A stretch of DNA of 64,000 bases from Trichosphaerium sp. ATCC 40318 (Eukaryota > Discosea > Flabellinia > Trichosidae). Shown one piece after another: positions 36,022 through 48,063 of the stretch. Every line of letters starts with the position of its first letter. Position 1 is the first letter of the stretch. Where the stretch lies: positions 1 through 64,000 of the forward strand of contig JALMLS010000520.1 in NCBI GenBank assembly GCA_038496445.1, read 5' to 3'. A program made the translations under genes and the position numbers. The notes under the pieces were generated by a model. It worked only from the letters and a program-made list of their open reading frames with translations. It made no database searches and was not told the DNA's origin.

Positions 36022-37893
36022 TCAAGAGCTCGGTTTTTTATTAAAACTACTTGTCTTCTTAAATTTGGCGATAAAGAAGCCAATGGTATCTACGTCTGCT
36101 CTTGGATCGAAACGTTGTACCATATTTCTTTCTTTCTCATCTAGTTCTGATGTTTCAAGTCCAGGCTCACCTACAGCTTGAATTAGCACTCCCACGCGAA
36201 TAATTAACGTGTAGAAGTGGCTTCTTTACGCACCCATTACGAAAGGATCCTGGCTTACCAGCTCCAAACAATAACCTTAAATACAATCAACAAAGAAGCA
36301 TAAACAAAGCGGTACTCACCATACTCTTGTAGAGCGAAAAACACAACATTCTCGTTTTCTTCTGGATGAATTGTGCATGTACTGTATACAAGAGTTCCTC
36401 CAGGCTTTAATAGTTGCACAGCAACGTTAAATAGTTTTTTTTGATAATCGTGGTACTGTAACAAGTTATTAAGCGTCATATCATCTCTAAACCGAGGCCT
36501 ATTGCCCAATCCTATCGAAAACACAGTAAACCAACTTATCATTCGAAACGAAACCTCTTGTTAAGTAGTACCTGAGCAAGGTGGATCCAGCAGTATTTTA
36601 TCAAAGTATTCAGCAGGGAATCCTATAGGCGCTTCCTAAGAGAACTGTTAAACAAAATAAAAAGACCAAAAAAAATGTCCAGTTTGTTTTCTGCTTTTAT
36701 CATTCTCGTACTGGGTTAAAAGGTTGTCCATCACTCAATAATGATTTTGATGCGTTCATGTGAAGAGGTGTAACGCTCGTAATACCAAATCTAGCACAGT
36801 TCTTCTTGATTACAGGCACTTTTTTCTTTCTTCTGTCAAGCGCATAAATTGTAGCTTTATCACCACTCAATTGTGCTATATGCGTTGTTTTACCACCTAC
36901 ACAATACGTGAGAATAAAATAAAGGTATGAAGAGGCACTATAGTACCTGGAGCAGCACACATATCTAGAATCGTGTCTCCTGGTTTTGGCTATAAATCTT
37001 ATTACTACGCTGACCAGTGTAATGGCATGTTTGTGTCAGAAACGTACTTCAAGTATTTTTCCTGTTAAAATAGAAGGCAAGTTTTGTAGGAAAGACTCAT
37101 CAGTGTATACCTCTCCAAGAGGTAGATTTGTGTAAATACGGTTGGTCATACGTATGCCAACACCTCTTTTAGTGTTCATTATGACAGCTCTGCTCTGTGA
37201 GACGAGAACATATTTAGACCAAAAAAAAAAGAGTTGATTCAAGGTTACAAGGACGCACAAGTGTTGCTTCTCCAACGCCAACAAAAACATAAGTATCAGC
37301 CGACACATCATTTGTAATTGTTCCTTTAGATACAGACCCAGTCGTATCTGCGTACACGGATACTGGATCATTCTCGTGGACTAACGGGTAAGTAAAGAGG
37401 TGGTTAATGAATTAATACGTACTGTGGTTTGATGCACCAAGAACGCCTACAGCGTATACATCGGCACCTCTAAGAACAGATTCACCTGCTTTTTGGCCAA
37501 TGACGCATTCTTAACAACGGTTTGAGTAACAGATTTACAATAATCCGCGAACGTACTCTTTTCTGGCTTTTCTACGCTATGCGGGCCTGTAGATACTAAT
37601 TGAACGACTTCTGAAATTTTGTTGCTAATTTCGAATTTGATGCCACTAACTGAGAGCTATAAACTCGTTTAAGAATAAACCATCGCGTTGTAAGTGTTTA
37701 TTTGTACCTCTTTTGTAAATTTATCGTTTAATCGTTTACACAGCTCTTCAGGCGTGGTCTTTAATGTATTCGTACGAATAGTCGTGCAAATTGGAGGACA
37801 AGCCAAATGACGCAGAACATCATCTAACCCTTCCTTTGTGTACCATTTTGCTAAGTACTCTTCCACGTCAGGTTCCAGCTGGAGCTTGAGCAT
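36022..37893 (-). CDS. NSUN6-type RNA cytosine-5 methyltransferase, right copy
   Basis: Mirror copy of 6,180-8,057. PUA domain, SAM loop [17 protein letters not shown] and [11 protein letters not shown] are all kept, and the exon joins are the same. Observed changes are few (for example an A/G difference near 37,300 and changes in the intron near 36,285). Divergent from the EF-hand gene with 149 bases between start codons, as in the left arm. Confidence 0.9.
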
Positions 37894-38042
37894 CGTCAAG
37901 GCTTTTTTAACCACAAAACTGAAATATGGCGAATTTTCTTAATTTGGGTTGTTACGAATCAAAGATACAAGCACTGCAACTTACTAAAATGGTACTTTTA
38001 TATGCTAGTAGTATTTACTAAGGGTTTCAATAGACTAAATCA
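37894..38042. promoter_or_regulatory. Shared promoter interval between divergent genes, right
   Basis: Mirror of 6032-6179: 149 bases between the NSUN6 and EF-hand start codons. Both promoters must lie within or overlap it. Confidence 0.5.
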
Positions 38043-38830
38043 ATGCGCGATATGTTGTCCATCAAACAGCTCGATGAGCTCAAAGATACGTTTGCCATGT
38101 GCGACACAAACAAAGACGGTGAGTAGTTGCTACTGGAAGCTCAAACTACTGTTTAATTTTGTGCAACTTCACCTAGCTTACACAGTACCAGGCGGTCTCT
38201 GTCCGGATGAGGTTAGAGAGTTTTTGAAAGCTTCAGGGACTACATTGACCAAGAAACAAGTTGTAGCGCTCATTGAGAGCGTAGACGCAGACAGTACGCT
38301 ATTATAGCCCTTTCCGGCGATCAAACACCGTTTTTACACAAACTACTGAGTAAGCGCTAACAGATTACTAGAAAACGGAACTGTTGAGTTTGATGAGTTT
38401 TTGGAGATGATCTATGGACAATATAGAGAAGCTTTTGCTGTTTTCGACACTGACGGTGATGGTAAGGGCGAATCTTCAACTTCTTCTAGAAAACATCAAC
38501 TCGTGACGTTGCAAAAAAAAAAAAAAAAGTTGTTGACATTAATTTTACAAAAATAGGCATTATTACACTTGCAGAACTTGGTTCTGGTATGAAGAACATG
38601 GGAGAGGATCTGACTGATGCTGAGTTGAAGGTTATGTTTGATGATGCTGACGCAAACGGCAAGTAGAAATTTTTTTTTTTGGGTATCTTTTTACCAAATC
38701 TCAAAAAAAGACAAAGAATGCTGCGTAGTGTTGTATGAACTTAAAAGCATTGGCTGACATTAGAGTTATAGGTGATGGTAAAATTGATTTTAGCGAATTT
38801 GTTGAGATGATGATGACGTGCGCAGATTGA
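38043..38830 (+). CDS. Calmodulin-like protein with four EF-hands, right copy
   Basis: Same four canonical Ca2+ loops and five-exon structure as the left copy at 5,245-6,031. Introns start after AACAAAGACG (38,119), after GCAGACA, after GGTGATG, and at the GC donor at 38,659 (intron 38,659-38,771). The poly-A run in the third intron differs in length between copies. Open throughout when spliced; stop TGA at 38,828-38,830. Confidence 0.9.
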
Positions 38831-40110
38831 AAATAGAACCGCTAAAGTCAAAAGAAAAAAAAAAGGTTAAGAGAATCTTATGTTCTTTTCAATTTTTTTT
38901 TGCCTCCACACGTAAAGTTACAATTGTAAAAGAGTTCGTAATAAACACGTGCTTGTTGCTTCTGTAATATCAGTGTTTGGATTGTGTTTGCCAAATTTCC
39001 TTGGCAGTGCCGTCTCACCCAAAAAATATTCACAGATTAAACAAAATCAGCTCACATAATAATACACTACCTTTGCTTTTGGTTGCGTCCAAGGAGAACC
39101 TAAAATCTGAATGGCAGTTCGAGTCGTCCTTGTGAACCTAGATGAATAGCAAAGCACATACACGTTGTTAGCTCTGTCCAGCAGTTTGGTACAGCGGTTA
39201 ACCAAACTGTCTTTTCCCTTTAATGTTGTGATTTGCTCACTGTGACCATTGTACTTTGGGTTAGGTAATGTTACCAAAATACGCCTCTGGGTCGGCCGAA
39301 TATTTTGTCCACAAAGTTGTACTAGTCCTAATTCGTTCGCAAGTCTAAGTTTTATTACCCCCTGACGTCGTTACACCATTTAGCTAGCGTACTAGGAGCA
39401 TAATTTAATCCAGACCTAAAACGAGTGTACAAAACGTATTGTACGCTGCTACCTACCCTGAGAGTTGTCTACAACACGTTGCCCGTAAACCACGTGATAA
39501 AAAATACAAGCCAAAAAAAGCCAAGGCGCTTAAAGTACGCCAATGAAACGACATGGTATCGCGTTTACTTGAGGGACGCTTAAGAGCTGTTTTTACGTTC
39601 TAGCGCGTTTTATTACGGCTTTATGAAAATTATTAAGAGCCGAGTGCGTCCTAGCCCTGCCTCTTAAGTTATATTTCTATGTAAGAAAAAGTGAAGTTCG
39701 TTAGCCTCAAAACAATAATTATTTCGGCAAAGAAAGTTCGACTTTTATTTTTTTTTTTGAGTTGTTTCGAATGTGCGAATACAGTTAGGCGTGTTGGCTC
39801 CAAAAATGTCGCTGGCAGCAGCGAACGTGGGATGGGTTTTGGGATTTAATCCGCTTTCCTCCGAGAAGACGTTTCTTCTAGTATCGTCTTATAATACGCT
39901 TGTGGTGTTTGTAGCACCGCTAGAAGGTCGTTTGTAAGGATGCTACCTCGTAGCGTCATCTGATAACAAAATGTCTTAAAAACTATCGCAAAACGATATA
40001 CAAGCACCCCTCGGCGGTTTTTATGAACTAGCGCAAACGGACGCACCAAGCGTACACAAATCAATGACGTGAGTCCTGCATTTGTGAACAAAATCTCAGT
40101 TTCACTACAG
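38831..40110. other. Intergenic region, right arm; VWA-gene promoter side
   Basis: Mirror of 3,980-5,244. It contains an open frame at 39,047-39,277 on the minus strand that the left arm does not keep, so I treat it as non-coding. The VWA promoter should be near 40,110. Confidence 0.6.
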
Positions 40111-43100
40111 ATGAGACAACTCATCCTCCTCGCTGTTCTTTTCGCCCTAGCCTATGCGGCCGGACGCGCTAGTTTTACTGCTAAAGATGTAGTCATCACC
40201 AACCGTCCATTTATAAATGTACGTACACGTAACCTTCCCTTTTCTTCTGAAAGGCACTTTTTCTTTTCTGGAAATTGTTGTCTGTTCAGAAACGTACTCC
40301 CTCGAATGTCAGGGTCAACTTGCTTTTGGTTTTTACCCAACTGTGTATCTGTTGATATCTTACTTCTTTTGTAGGGTGTTCTAGAAGCCGAATCTATGTA
40401 CTATGATAAAAATAACGAACGTATCGCATGGTAAGTTACTAAACTCGTAGTTTACGATATTTGCAGTACAAAGTAAAAAAAAAATTTTCCTCTTCTAAAT
40501 TTACTTGGTTGGCGCTTTGTTCCTAAAGTCCGAGAGATGCCCGCTTTCTTCAATTTTGTGTTTTAGAAGGTTATGGGGTGTTGCGAGCGATTGTGACAGT
40601 GCGGTTTTCCGGAGTAATTACAAAATGGAAGAAAGCTTTTGGTTTTTTTTTTTCATTTGGATTTTTTCTTTTTTCGTTTTTTTGTTTTTCTGACAATCGG
40701 TAGGACCTACAAAGGTATCCAAGCTGGTTCTTTGAGTGAAGCATACATTTACGATGAGGTACGCTAGCTTACTTGTTAATTTTTACAAAAAAAAAAACGT
40801 GCACATTAAACAAACGAACTCACAAAATCCACCAAACGGTGACCTTTTCTTCTCTATTGATTTGTGGGTGAAAAAAAACAATTAATTGGGATCGTTTAGA
40901 ATCTTCGCTTGCGTAAGTGTTCAGATGCTTGCGAAGCCTTCGGTGAGGACAGAAACGTACCAGATCTAGTATCTAAAGGTGGTACTACCGCCGCTCGCGA
41001 TGGTTGCCAAACATGTTTTAACGAAAACCCAAATAATGCCAATGGGCAAGTCGATACCTTGTGTTTCAACGGTAACAACATCTGTCTGTACGTATAATAA
41101 TTATCCTCTCATTTTGAGCTTCAAAAAGAAGCGTCTAATTTTTTTTTAAAATCACGTGATAATTTCAAAAACCACGTGAAAATATCAGAAACCAGCCGTA
41201 TAATTTTTCGGTTCTTTTTGAAGCGATTTTCAGATTTTTTTTTTTAAATTATCACGTGATAATTAGCTAACCAAGCGATTTTTTTTTAGTGTTGAATTCT
41301 CAAGCGGAGAGACATGGAAATTTAACGGCGCTATCACAACAGGCTCTTTCCCTAATGACGCTTTCTTGGATTCTGTCGCTGAAAAGAAGTACGGAAAAAC
41401 TTGCGGTGTTTTTTGATTATTTTCGAAAATAAAAATTACGATAAATTATTATTCCTCCTCTTCTACACGTTTATTCTTATACCTCTTCTAGGAAGCTACC
41501 TGGTGGCGGTGGATGTACTGATGAGTGTTCTCAAGTATTCGATATCGTCCTAGTATTGGATGAGTCTGGTTCTATTAATAACAATGAAGTACGTTTTCAT
41601 AAGCGTTTATCATTATTTGCTTGTTTTGTTTCTAAATTTGTTGTAGTGGAATCAATTGAAGGCTTTCGCAGAAGATCTTGTCGAAGCTTTTGAAGTTGGT
41701 CCAACAGGCGCTAACTTTGGTACTACCTTTTACCTTGGCTTTTACTTTTCTTACTTTTTTTTTAAGCCATCAAACTTTACTCTACTGTTGGTCGTAATCT
41801 CTTGACCATGTCAGCCTCTAAGACATCTATCTTGAATCAGCTCAGAAGTACGCTTTTTAAAAAAAAACGCTTTGCACATATTTATAACACGTGATTCTTT
41901 TAGGTATCACAAAAGTCAGTTCTTACACTTGCATTGGATGTGGTATTGAACTCGCTTACAAAGAGCTACAAGCAAACAAGAGACCGGGTACACCTGGTAT
42001 CATTGTAACACTAACTGATGGTCGTAACAACCGTCCATGTCAATTGAGCGCTTGTGGTTGTAATAGCCCATGTGCTAATGACTGTTGCCGTGGTAAAGGA
42101 CCGTACGTGGTTTTCATAAAAACAATTTTTTTATTCCCGTAATTTTCTCTAACCGGCCTTTACAGTGTTTGGGGACCTGGCGGTACTGGAAATTGTGATA
42201 ACTGTGGTGGTCGCGATGAACTTATCGAATGGACTGACCGCGCAAGATCCGCTGGATACAAGATGGTGTCCATTGGTGTTGGTGATAACTTGTCTGAAGA
42301 TGATCTCAAACTCTTTACTAGCGAATGGCCAGCTGATTACATCGCTGTAGCCGGTATGTACTTTCTTAAACCTATATGAGCTTCGCGCTAACTTGTTCTT
42401 GCAGATTTCGCCTCCCTTAACCAAAAACTCCAAGATATCCTCACAGTTATTTGCCCAGTTAACACTGTTAACGACTGTGGTGCTTCTTGCAACGGATTCT
42501 GCCACTGTGGACAAGAATGTACTTGCCCTAGCAGCTGTGAACCAAAAGATAAGTGCCATACCGCTGTTTGTGTTGCAAACGCTGGTTTCGGGTGTGTACA
42601 AAAGCCAATTACATGTAACGACAACAATGCTTGTACTAAGGATACTTGCAACCCTAACAGTACGTTTTGCTCTTGTTCTTATTTTTTTCTCTTTATCACG
42701 TTTTCTAACGTTTGTATAGCCGGTTGTGTATTCACAGACATCAAGAGCCAATGTAATGATAACAGCGAATGTACCGATAACTCATGCGAACCTGCTGTTG
42801 GTGTACGTTTGCTCAAATTGTTTTGCCACTTCTTCACTTTTTTGACTTTGTCTTAGTGTGTCATCAAAGATGTAACGTGTGATCCTGCCAACCAATGTCA
42901 AGAAACCAGCTGTAACCCAGCTACAGGATGTCAATCTACTACTATCACTGATGCCGAATGCGAACGCCGTGCTGCAAGCCAGTTCCAAACTGTAAGGGCT
43001 TTTTTTTGTGTTCACATGAACGAATATTGTTTCTTATTCTTGTTTTTTAGGCGTGCTGGACCCATACTTGTGATAATGGTTGTAAACGTGAACGTGTAGA

Positions 43101-45010
43101 TTGCTCTGGAAACGACAAATGTAAAATATACGAGTGCGATCCTGTTACTGGTATGTCTCTTTGAAGGAAAAAAAACCCCAAAGTTTCAAACTAACATTTT
43201 AATCAAGGCTGTAAGACAACAGATGTTGATTGCAATAAAGGAGATCCTTGCAAGGTTTACACTTGTGATCGTACGTTTTTAAATCATTGACAATGTCACC
43301 CATACTTGAGAGACTAACATAGAATTATAGCTGCTGTTGGTTGTCAAGAAAGACCAAAGGACTGTGATGATGGTCTTTTCTGTACCACAGACACATGTAA
43401 TGCAATGACTGGTGTTTGTGAAAATGTCAATCGTATGTGCGATAAATGCCAGATCGTAGGAACTGGTGCTGAAGTTGACTGTGATGCAGTATTCAGAGAT
43501 GAGCTCGATGTACGAAAAACTTATTATGATTATTTAACCTCTTACACTCTTTCTTAGGCTAACAAGTGCCAAGCTACCTTCTGTGACGTTGATGGTTCTA
43601 GCAATATCCCTACAGAAAATTGCAGAATCAGAGATACTACTCCTGACTGTAACTCGTACGCACTATTTCAGAAATATTTAGTTCATTTTTTTTTGTTGCT
43701 AACGTTTACCCACAGAAACTCCCAATGTATCATTGATACATGTGACATAACCACTGGAGAGTGTGTTGCAACACCTAAAGTATGCGACAGCGGCAGTGCA
43801 TGTATCATTGACGGTTGTAATCCGGATACTGGTTGTACAACTGAAGATGTTGTTTGTGATAAGAGAAACGAATGTGAAGTCGCCAGATGTGACCCGTACG
43901 TCCTTTGTTTCTTGGTTTGAACAAGACTTTTACATTGAAAATATTTTGGTCACGTGACCTTATACTTTCTTCTTTAGTGCCAGTGGATGTGTTTTCGAGA
44001 AACTTGATTGTAACAAAACTGACAAGTGCTTGCTCTACTCTTGCGATAACTCTTTGGGTTGTCAAAATGAGACTAAGTGTCTTCCACCAAACAACTGTTT
44101 CGAAGCTCTTTGTGACCCACTCACTGGAGAGTGCTCTTTCAGAAGCCTCTGCGATGATGGCAGCAAGTACGTTATAAAAAAAAAATGAAAAAAAGTTTGA
44201 CTTCGCAGTGACTAACCTCAATCTTTAGCTGTACCATCGATACATGTGACACCACAACCGATCCACTTGGTGTATGTGTAAACACTCCTATCAACGAAAC
44301 TGAAGTATGTAACGATTTCAGCGGATGTACAAGAGATTATTGCGAGTACGTATTTTATTCTTCACATTACGTTTCTTGAGTAACAAGAGCTTAACATACT
44401 ATTTTAGCCCTACACTAGGATGTGTAAACGAGTACCAAGAATGTCCTAACTTCAACGTTACTATTCCATGTCAAACTGGCGCTATGTGTCACCCGTACGT
44501 ATTATTTCGAATGAAAGGATTTTTGTAGAAAAAAACCGCCAAGATTCTACCTTCTCTGTACTAAATCGGTAACTCTAGAACTTTGGGATGTCGTATTGCC
44601 AACATTGAATGTACTCCTAAAGATAAATGTCATGTAGCTGACTGTGTCTTCTAGTACGTGTTCTTTTTTCTTTTTCTTCCTTTTTGTGGATACCTTCGCA
44701 ACGACATCGTTACTTACTTTCTTTCAGCAACGCCACTGATACAAAAGCAGCAGAGAACGTCTGTGAACAAAGTTTCGTAGATTCAACAATCTGTGTTCTC
44801 GGTGATGCCGCTGTAACCGGTATTTCCATCGGTGCTGGTGTACTCGCTGTCATTATCATTGCTGTCATTGTTGCTCTTGTACTTGCTTCTTTGGCTGCTG
44901 CTAAGGCATTCCAAGTCCTTACTGCTGACGGTCTTGCCAGCGGTGGTGCTCAAACATCCCAAATCTTCAAACCTGATGGTGTCGAGGGAGAATCCCAAAT
45001 CTTTGCTTAA
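40111..45010 (+). CDS. VWA and Cys-rich repeat single-pass receptor, complete copy
   Basis: About 20 exons. Signal peptide at the start (MRQLILLAVLFALAYA). A von Willebrand A domain spans about 41,530-42,450 with metal-site residues in VLDESGSIN and IVTLTDGRNN; the domain holds extra Cys-rich insertions (LSACGCNSPCANDCC). Then come more than a dozen short Cys repeats (CxxDxCxxxxGC). A single membrane segment rich in small residues follows (GISIGAGVLAVIIIAVIV) and then a roughly 40-residue tail (KAFQVLTADGLASGGAQTSQ). The layout of signal, VWA, Cys repeats, Gly-containing membrane helix and short tail resembles the Sib integrin-beta-like adhesion proteins of Dictyostelium. That link is by architecture, and I see no NPxY motif. 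Probable substrate or particle adhesion. ATG 40111 is chosen because the signal peptide starts there; an in-frame ATG at 40,069 would add a polar leader. Confidence 0.88.
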
Positions 45011-46044
45011 ATTTTTTTCAAATGTGTTGAAAAACAGCACAAAAAAAATCAGAAGAAAAAAAAGAAAGTTGTATTATCAAAGCAAACAAACAAAAGTCAA
45101 TAAAAATTAGTAGAGTTTTGCAATATTGTCGCCCATAGATTGCGCACCTAAGCTACAGTTGCTAGAATTCATTTCAATGTGAACACGAGATTTACCAAAT
45201 ACTCACGCTTGTTGGCGCGCTACTTTATGACTTCAACTATTTGGTATACACGGTGACATTGGCTATTTTTTTATCACGTGATAGATCTACAACCTTTGTT
45301 CAAGCCAATTGGCGCATAAGTTGTCTTTTTTTCGAATAAACGTACCTATTCCTTTTGTATTTACACAAATAACTCCTGTGATACGTTTGCAGCTTCTTTT
45401 TACCCTATCCCGAACAAGATGTCAAACCACAATTTTTTTATTTTTTTTTGCACCAAGTTTTTATTTTTCATAATTACTGTACCTCAAGCAATTAAGTGTA
45501 GCCCTGAGCAATCATCAAGGTTTCTACTCGAAGAAACGTTAGTTGGCAATACGTGGGCATACTAAAGAGTCTATACCTACCACAGGCTTTCACGATTAAG
45601 GATAGTCATGTTTACCTCAAGACTCTAAATTCCTTTTTTTTTCTACCTAAAGTTGTTAAACATTGTAAACCTATGGTAGCGTACCGCCTATTCTGGAAGG
45701 AATGTTTTCAATATCTAGATCAAATATGTACCACAGTTTGCCAATGACATAGCTTGATATCAACGACGTAGCTTGATTAATCGTCTGTTTCTCTTATTAA
45801 TACAATACTTTGTAAAAACAACATACAATTTGATCAGCAGGATCCATTTCGCCCTGGTTTTTACCAAAGTGAGGTTAGCCATTCGGCCCTTCCTTACTAC
45901 TAACTTGTACAATTATAAATTTAACCATGTAAAGGGCGTGAGGGTCGGCACCTCATATTGTTGGTAGCAGCGGAATGTAATGACTTAGTCATAGGCACTG
46001 TTATTAAACTAAAGAAGCGATTCTCTATGTGGATGCATACAGCT
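45011..46044. other. Intergenic region
   Basis: About 1 kb between the VWA stop and the end of a convergent minus-strand gene. No motif-bearing ORF, RNA gene or repeat is seen. CACGTG occurs at about 45,276. Confidence 0.5.
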
Positions 46045-47021
46045 TTATTGTTTTAAACAAGCTTTTGTTTTTTGAAAGCTTGGCTCATGTGGTGCTTCAG
46101 ATTCGGCATTGTCTGCTTGTATTGCAAGTGTTTCTATCAAATTGGCTGCTATCGTTTCAAATTTAGGTCTATCCATATTGCAATAGCCTCGCTCAATCAC
46201 TCTACCTATCCTTCCAATCGTTTTTCCATATGCAGCGAATTTATTCTTGAGATTAACACAGCTGTTCTTCGACAAATATCCTTCCTTACGTCCATCTTCA
46301 ACTTGTTTTTTTATTTCATTAAATCTTTCCTGTATTACCATACATGTCAACCTGTACATGGCTGGCCGAAAGTAGTCTTTAACCAAACTGCGTAATAGTT
46401 TTAGCACATAAAAATAGTGTATCCTAGACTGAGACTTACTTGTATGATAATGTGTATAAGCTCTGGTATTCCTCCACAGTTAACTTAATTTTAGTACCTA
46501 CCATGTCTTGCTTAATGTTTTTGAGGCCATCATACCTTTATAACTGTTAGGACAAAGGCTATCTGCGTATAATTCAAGGGAAATTTTGACCCAAAAATAG
46601 AAATTAGTGGTTTCAGGCCTGGTAAAGGTGACCACGTGACAATGAAAATAATAACCCAATAAGAAACTAAAAAATCGTACAAACGCAGTAATTCTTCGTT
46701 CTTGTTGTAGTGGGGTACTATCTTTTTCGCTTGCAGGTGATTTTCGACAAATAGATCTGATTCTTTTTTTAACATCGTTTTTTTGAGCTGTGATATTTGA
46801 TGTTCTAACGGCTCATTGGAACTGTCAGAAATAGGGCATTTAGGCCAGAATCTACGTTTTGATGCTGCTTGATTGTATTTTGAAACAAGGATACTTTTAG
46901 TGTTGCTGAAAGCGTTTAATGTCCAGCAGGTAGTACCCAAGACCAATAATTGATCAAAACTGACAATATCACAAAGTCTGAACCAAAAACTAACCAGACT
47001 TACGCCCTCTTCTGTTTCCAT
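46045..47021 (-). CDS. Unrecognised protein, possibly F-box-like
   Basis: ATG at 47,021 (METEEGVSLVSFWFRLCDIV). Two long open stretches (47,021-46,530 and 46,407-46,045) become one reading frame through three introns (about 46,610-46,680 with a GTACGA donor, 46,494-46,531 of 38 bases, and a GTAAGT intron ending near 46,388). The joined protein has about 270 residues. Its start (LCDIVSFDQLLVLGTTCW) has the spacing of a weak F-box. The rest is helical and basic (QISQLKKTMLKKESDLF; VEDGRKEGYLSKNSCVNLKN) and ends FQKTKACLKQ. No membrane segment remains after splicing. Function unknown. Confidence 0.6.
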
Positions 47022-48063
47022 GGTTTAAACTATTGATGGGTAATATTTTAATCCATTTAAGAGATAATCACCGTTGGTACGTACAAATGTACAAAAGTAA
47101 GAACAGTTTTATTTATTTATTTATTAATTTTTCGTCAACAAAAGTCCTTCGGGCCCAGTTGGGCGCTGGAGATTATTAATCTGAACCATGAGACGCAGCC
47201 AGTGTTTCGTGATCGACCGTTTAATAAAAGTATTTTTCCGAACCAAGCGACCTGATCTTCGCGAACAAATAACCAATAGTAATGTGTTTGATAGTGAACC
47301 GGCCGGCGGAAAAGGGATAGCAAAAGAAAAAAAAAAAAAAAAGAGAGAAAAACGAAGAAAAAGTAAAGCAGGAAATATGTTTAAAAAGAAAAGGGGCGTG
47401 ATCCAGAAAGGGAATAGGAGAAAGGTTAATAATTCTAACTTTCAGAAACAACAGTTTTTTAGGTTTGTTGGTGCGCTTAAGTAGTTTTCAATCAATAAAC
47501 GACTTAAACTCTATCAAATTCAGTCAAGATGTACACCAAACTCTGGGTATTACGGAGATATTGCTGCAACCTGTATCACGGTTTGTTAGTGGTATATACG
47601 TTACCTTAACGCCATGCAACGAACTAAACGGGAACCGAAAAAAGTGGTTACATCAAACCTGACTGTTTTCTTACAATCTCCAAATTGAAAACGTAGTCAT
47701 TTTGCTCTATCATAGTATAGTCAAAGATATATAAGCCAGTTATCTAAAGGTAAATATGTAAAATAAAACCTAACGATAGTATCAGCTTAATAAACTATGG
47801 AAAAAACATGCAAGAAAACTCCTTGTCAAAGCCACTAACTTACTACGTTCTTGCCACTTGTAGTCTTTGAGCTAATTCCTAACATTTGTTTGCGTGATTA
47901 TGTACTCTCATCTGTTAACATTTAGTCTACAGCCGTTGATCAATCAGTACACCTCAATTGTGACATGTGAAGGTTTCGATGTAATGATGGTGGTTTCGGG
48001 AGGACGATTTACTACAAGTTATTGTGCTATGTCAAAATATATTGTGGGGTGTTTGGTTCCTAT
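47022..48063. other. Intergenic region with one doubtful lysine-rich ORF
   Basis: An ORF at 47,188-47,484 (plus, 98 codons) encodes a very basic protein with KEKKKKKREKRRK over a run of about 15 A. It has no homology I recognise, and the A run makes it suspect. No other feature is seen. CDS status is not supported. Confidence 0.35.

Larger units (their letters stand above)
33298..44068. repeat. Right arm of the inverted duplication
   Basis: Reverse complement of bases 1-10,818. The inner end is at about 33,298, inside the last intron of the F-box gene. The outer end cannot be seen because the left partner leaves the window at position 1, which pairs with about 44,068. Gene order is mirrored exactly. 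A block of the BTB relic (about 34,060-34,150) is replaced by unrelated T-rich sequence in this arm only. Confidence 0.95.

Noticed and set aside
1-44068. Inverted repeat as a transposon, rDNA palindrome or terminal repeat
   Set aside because: The arms contain ordinary host genes with introns. There is no transposase, rRNA, telomere repeat or target duplication.
47188-47484. Lysine-rich 98-codon ORF
   Set aside because: It is built around a run of about 15 A, has no recognised domain, and no splice partners are visible.
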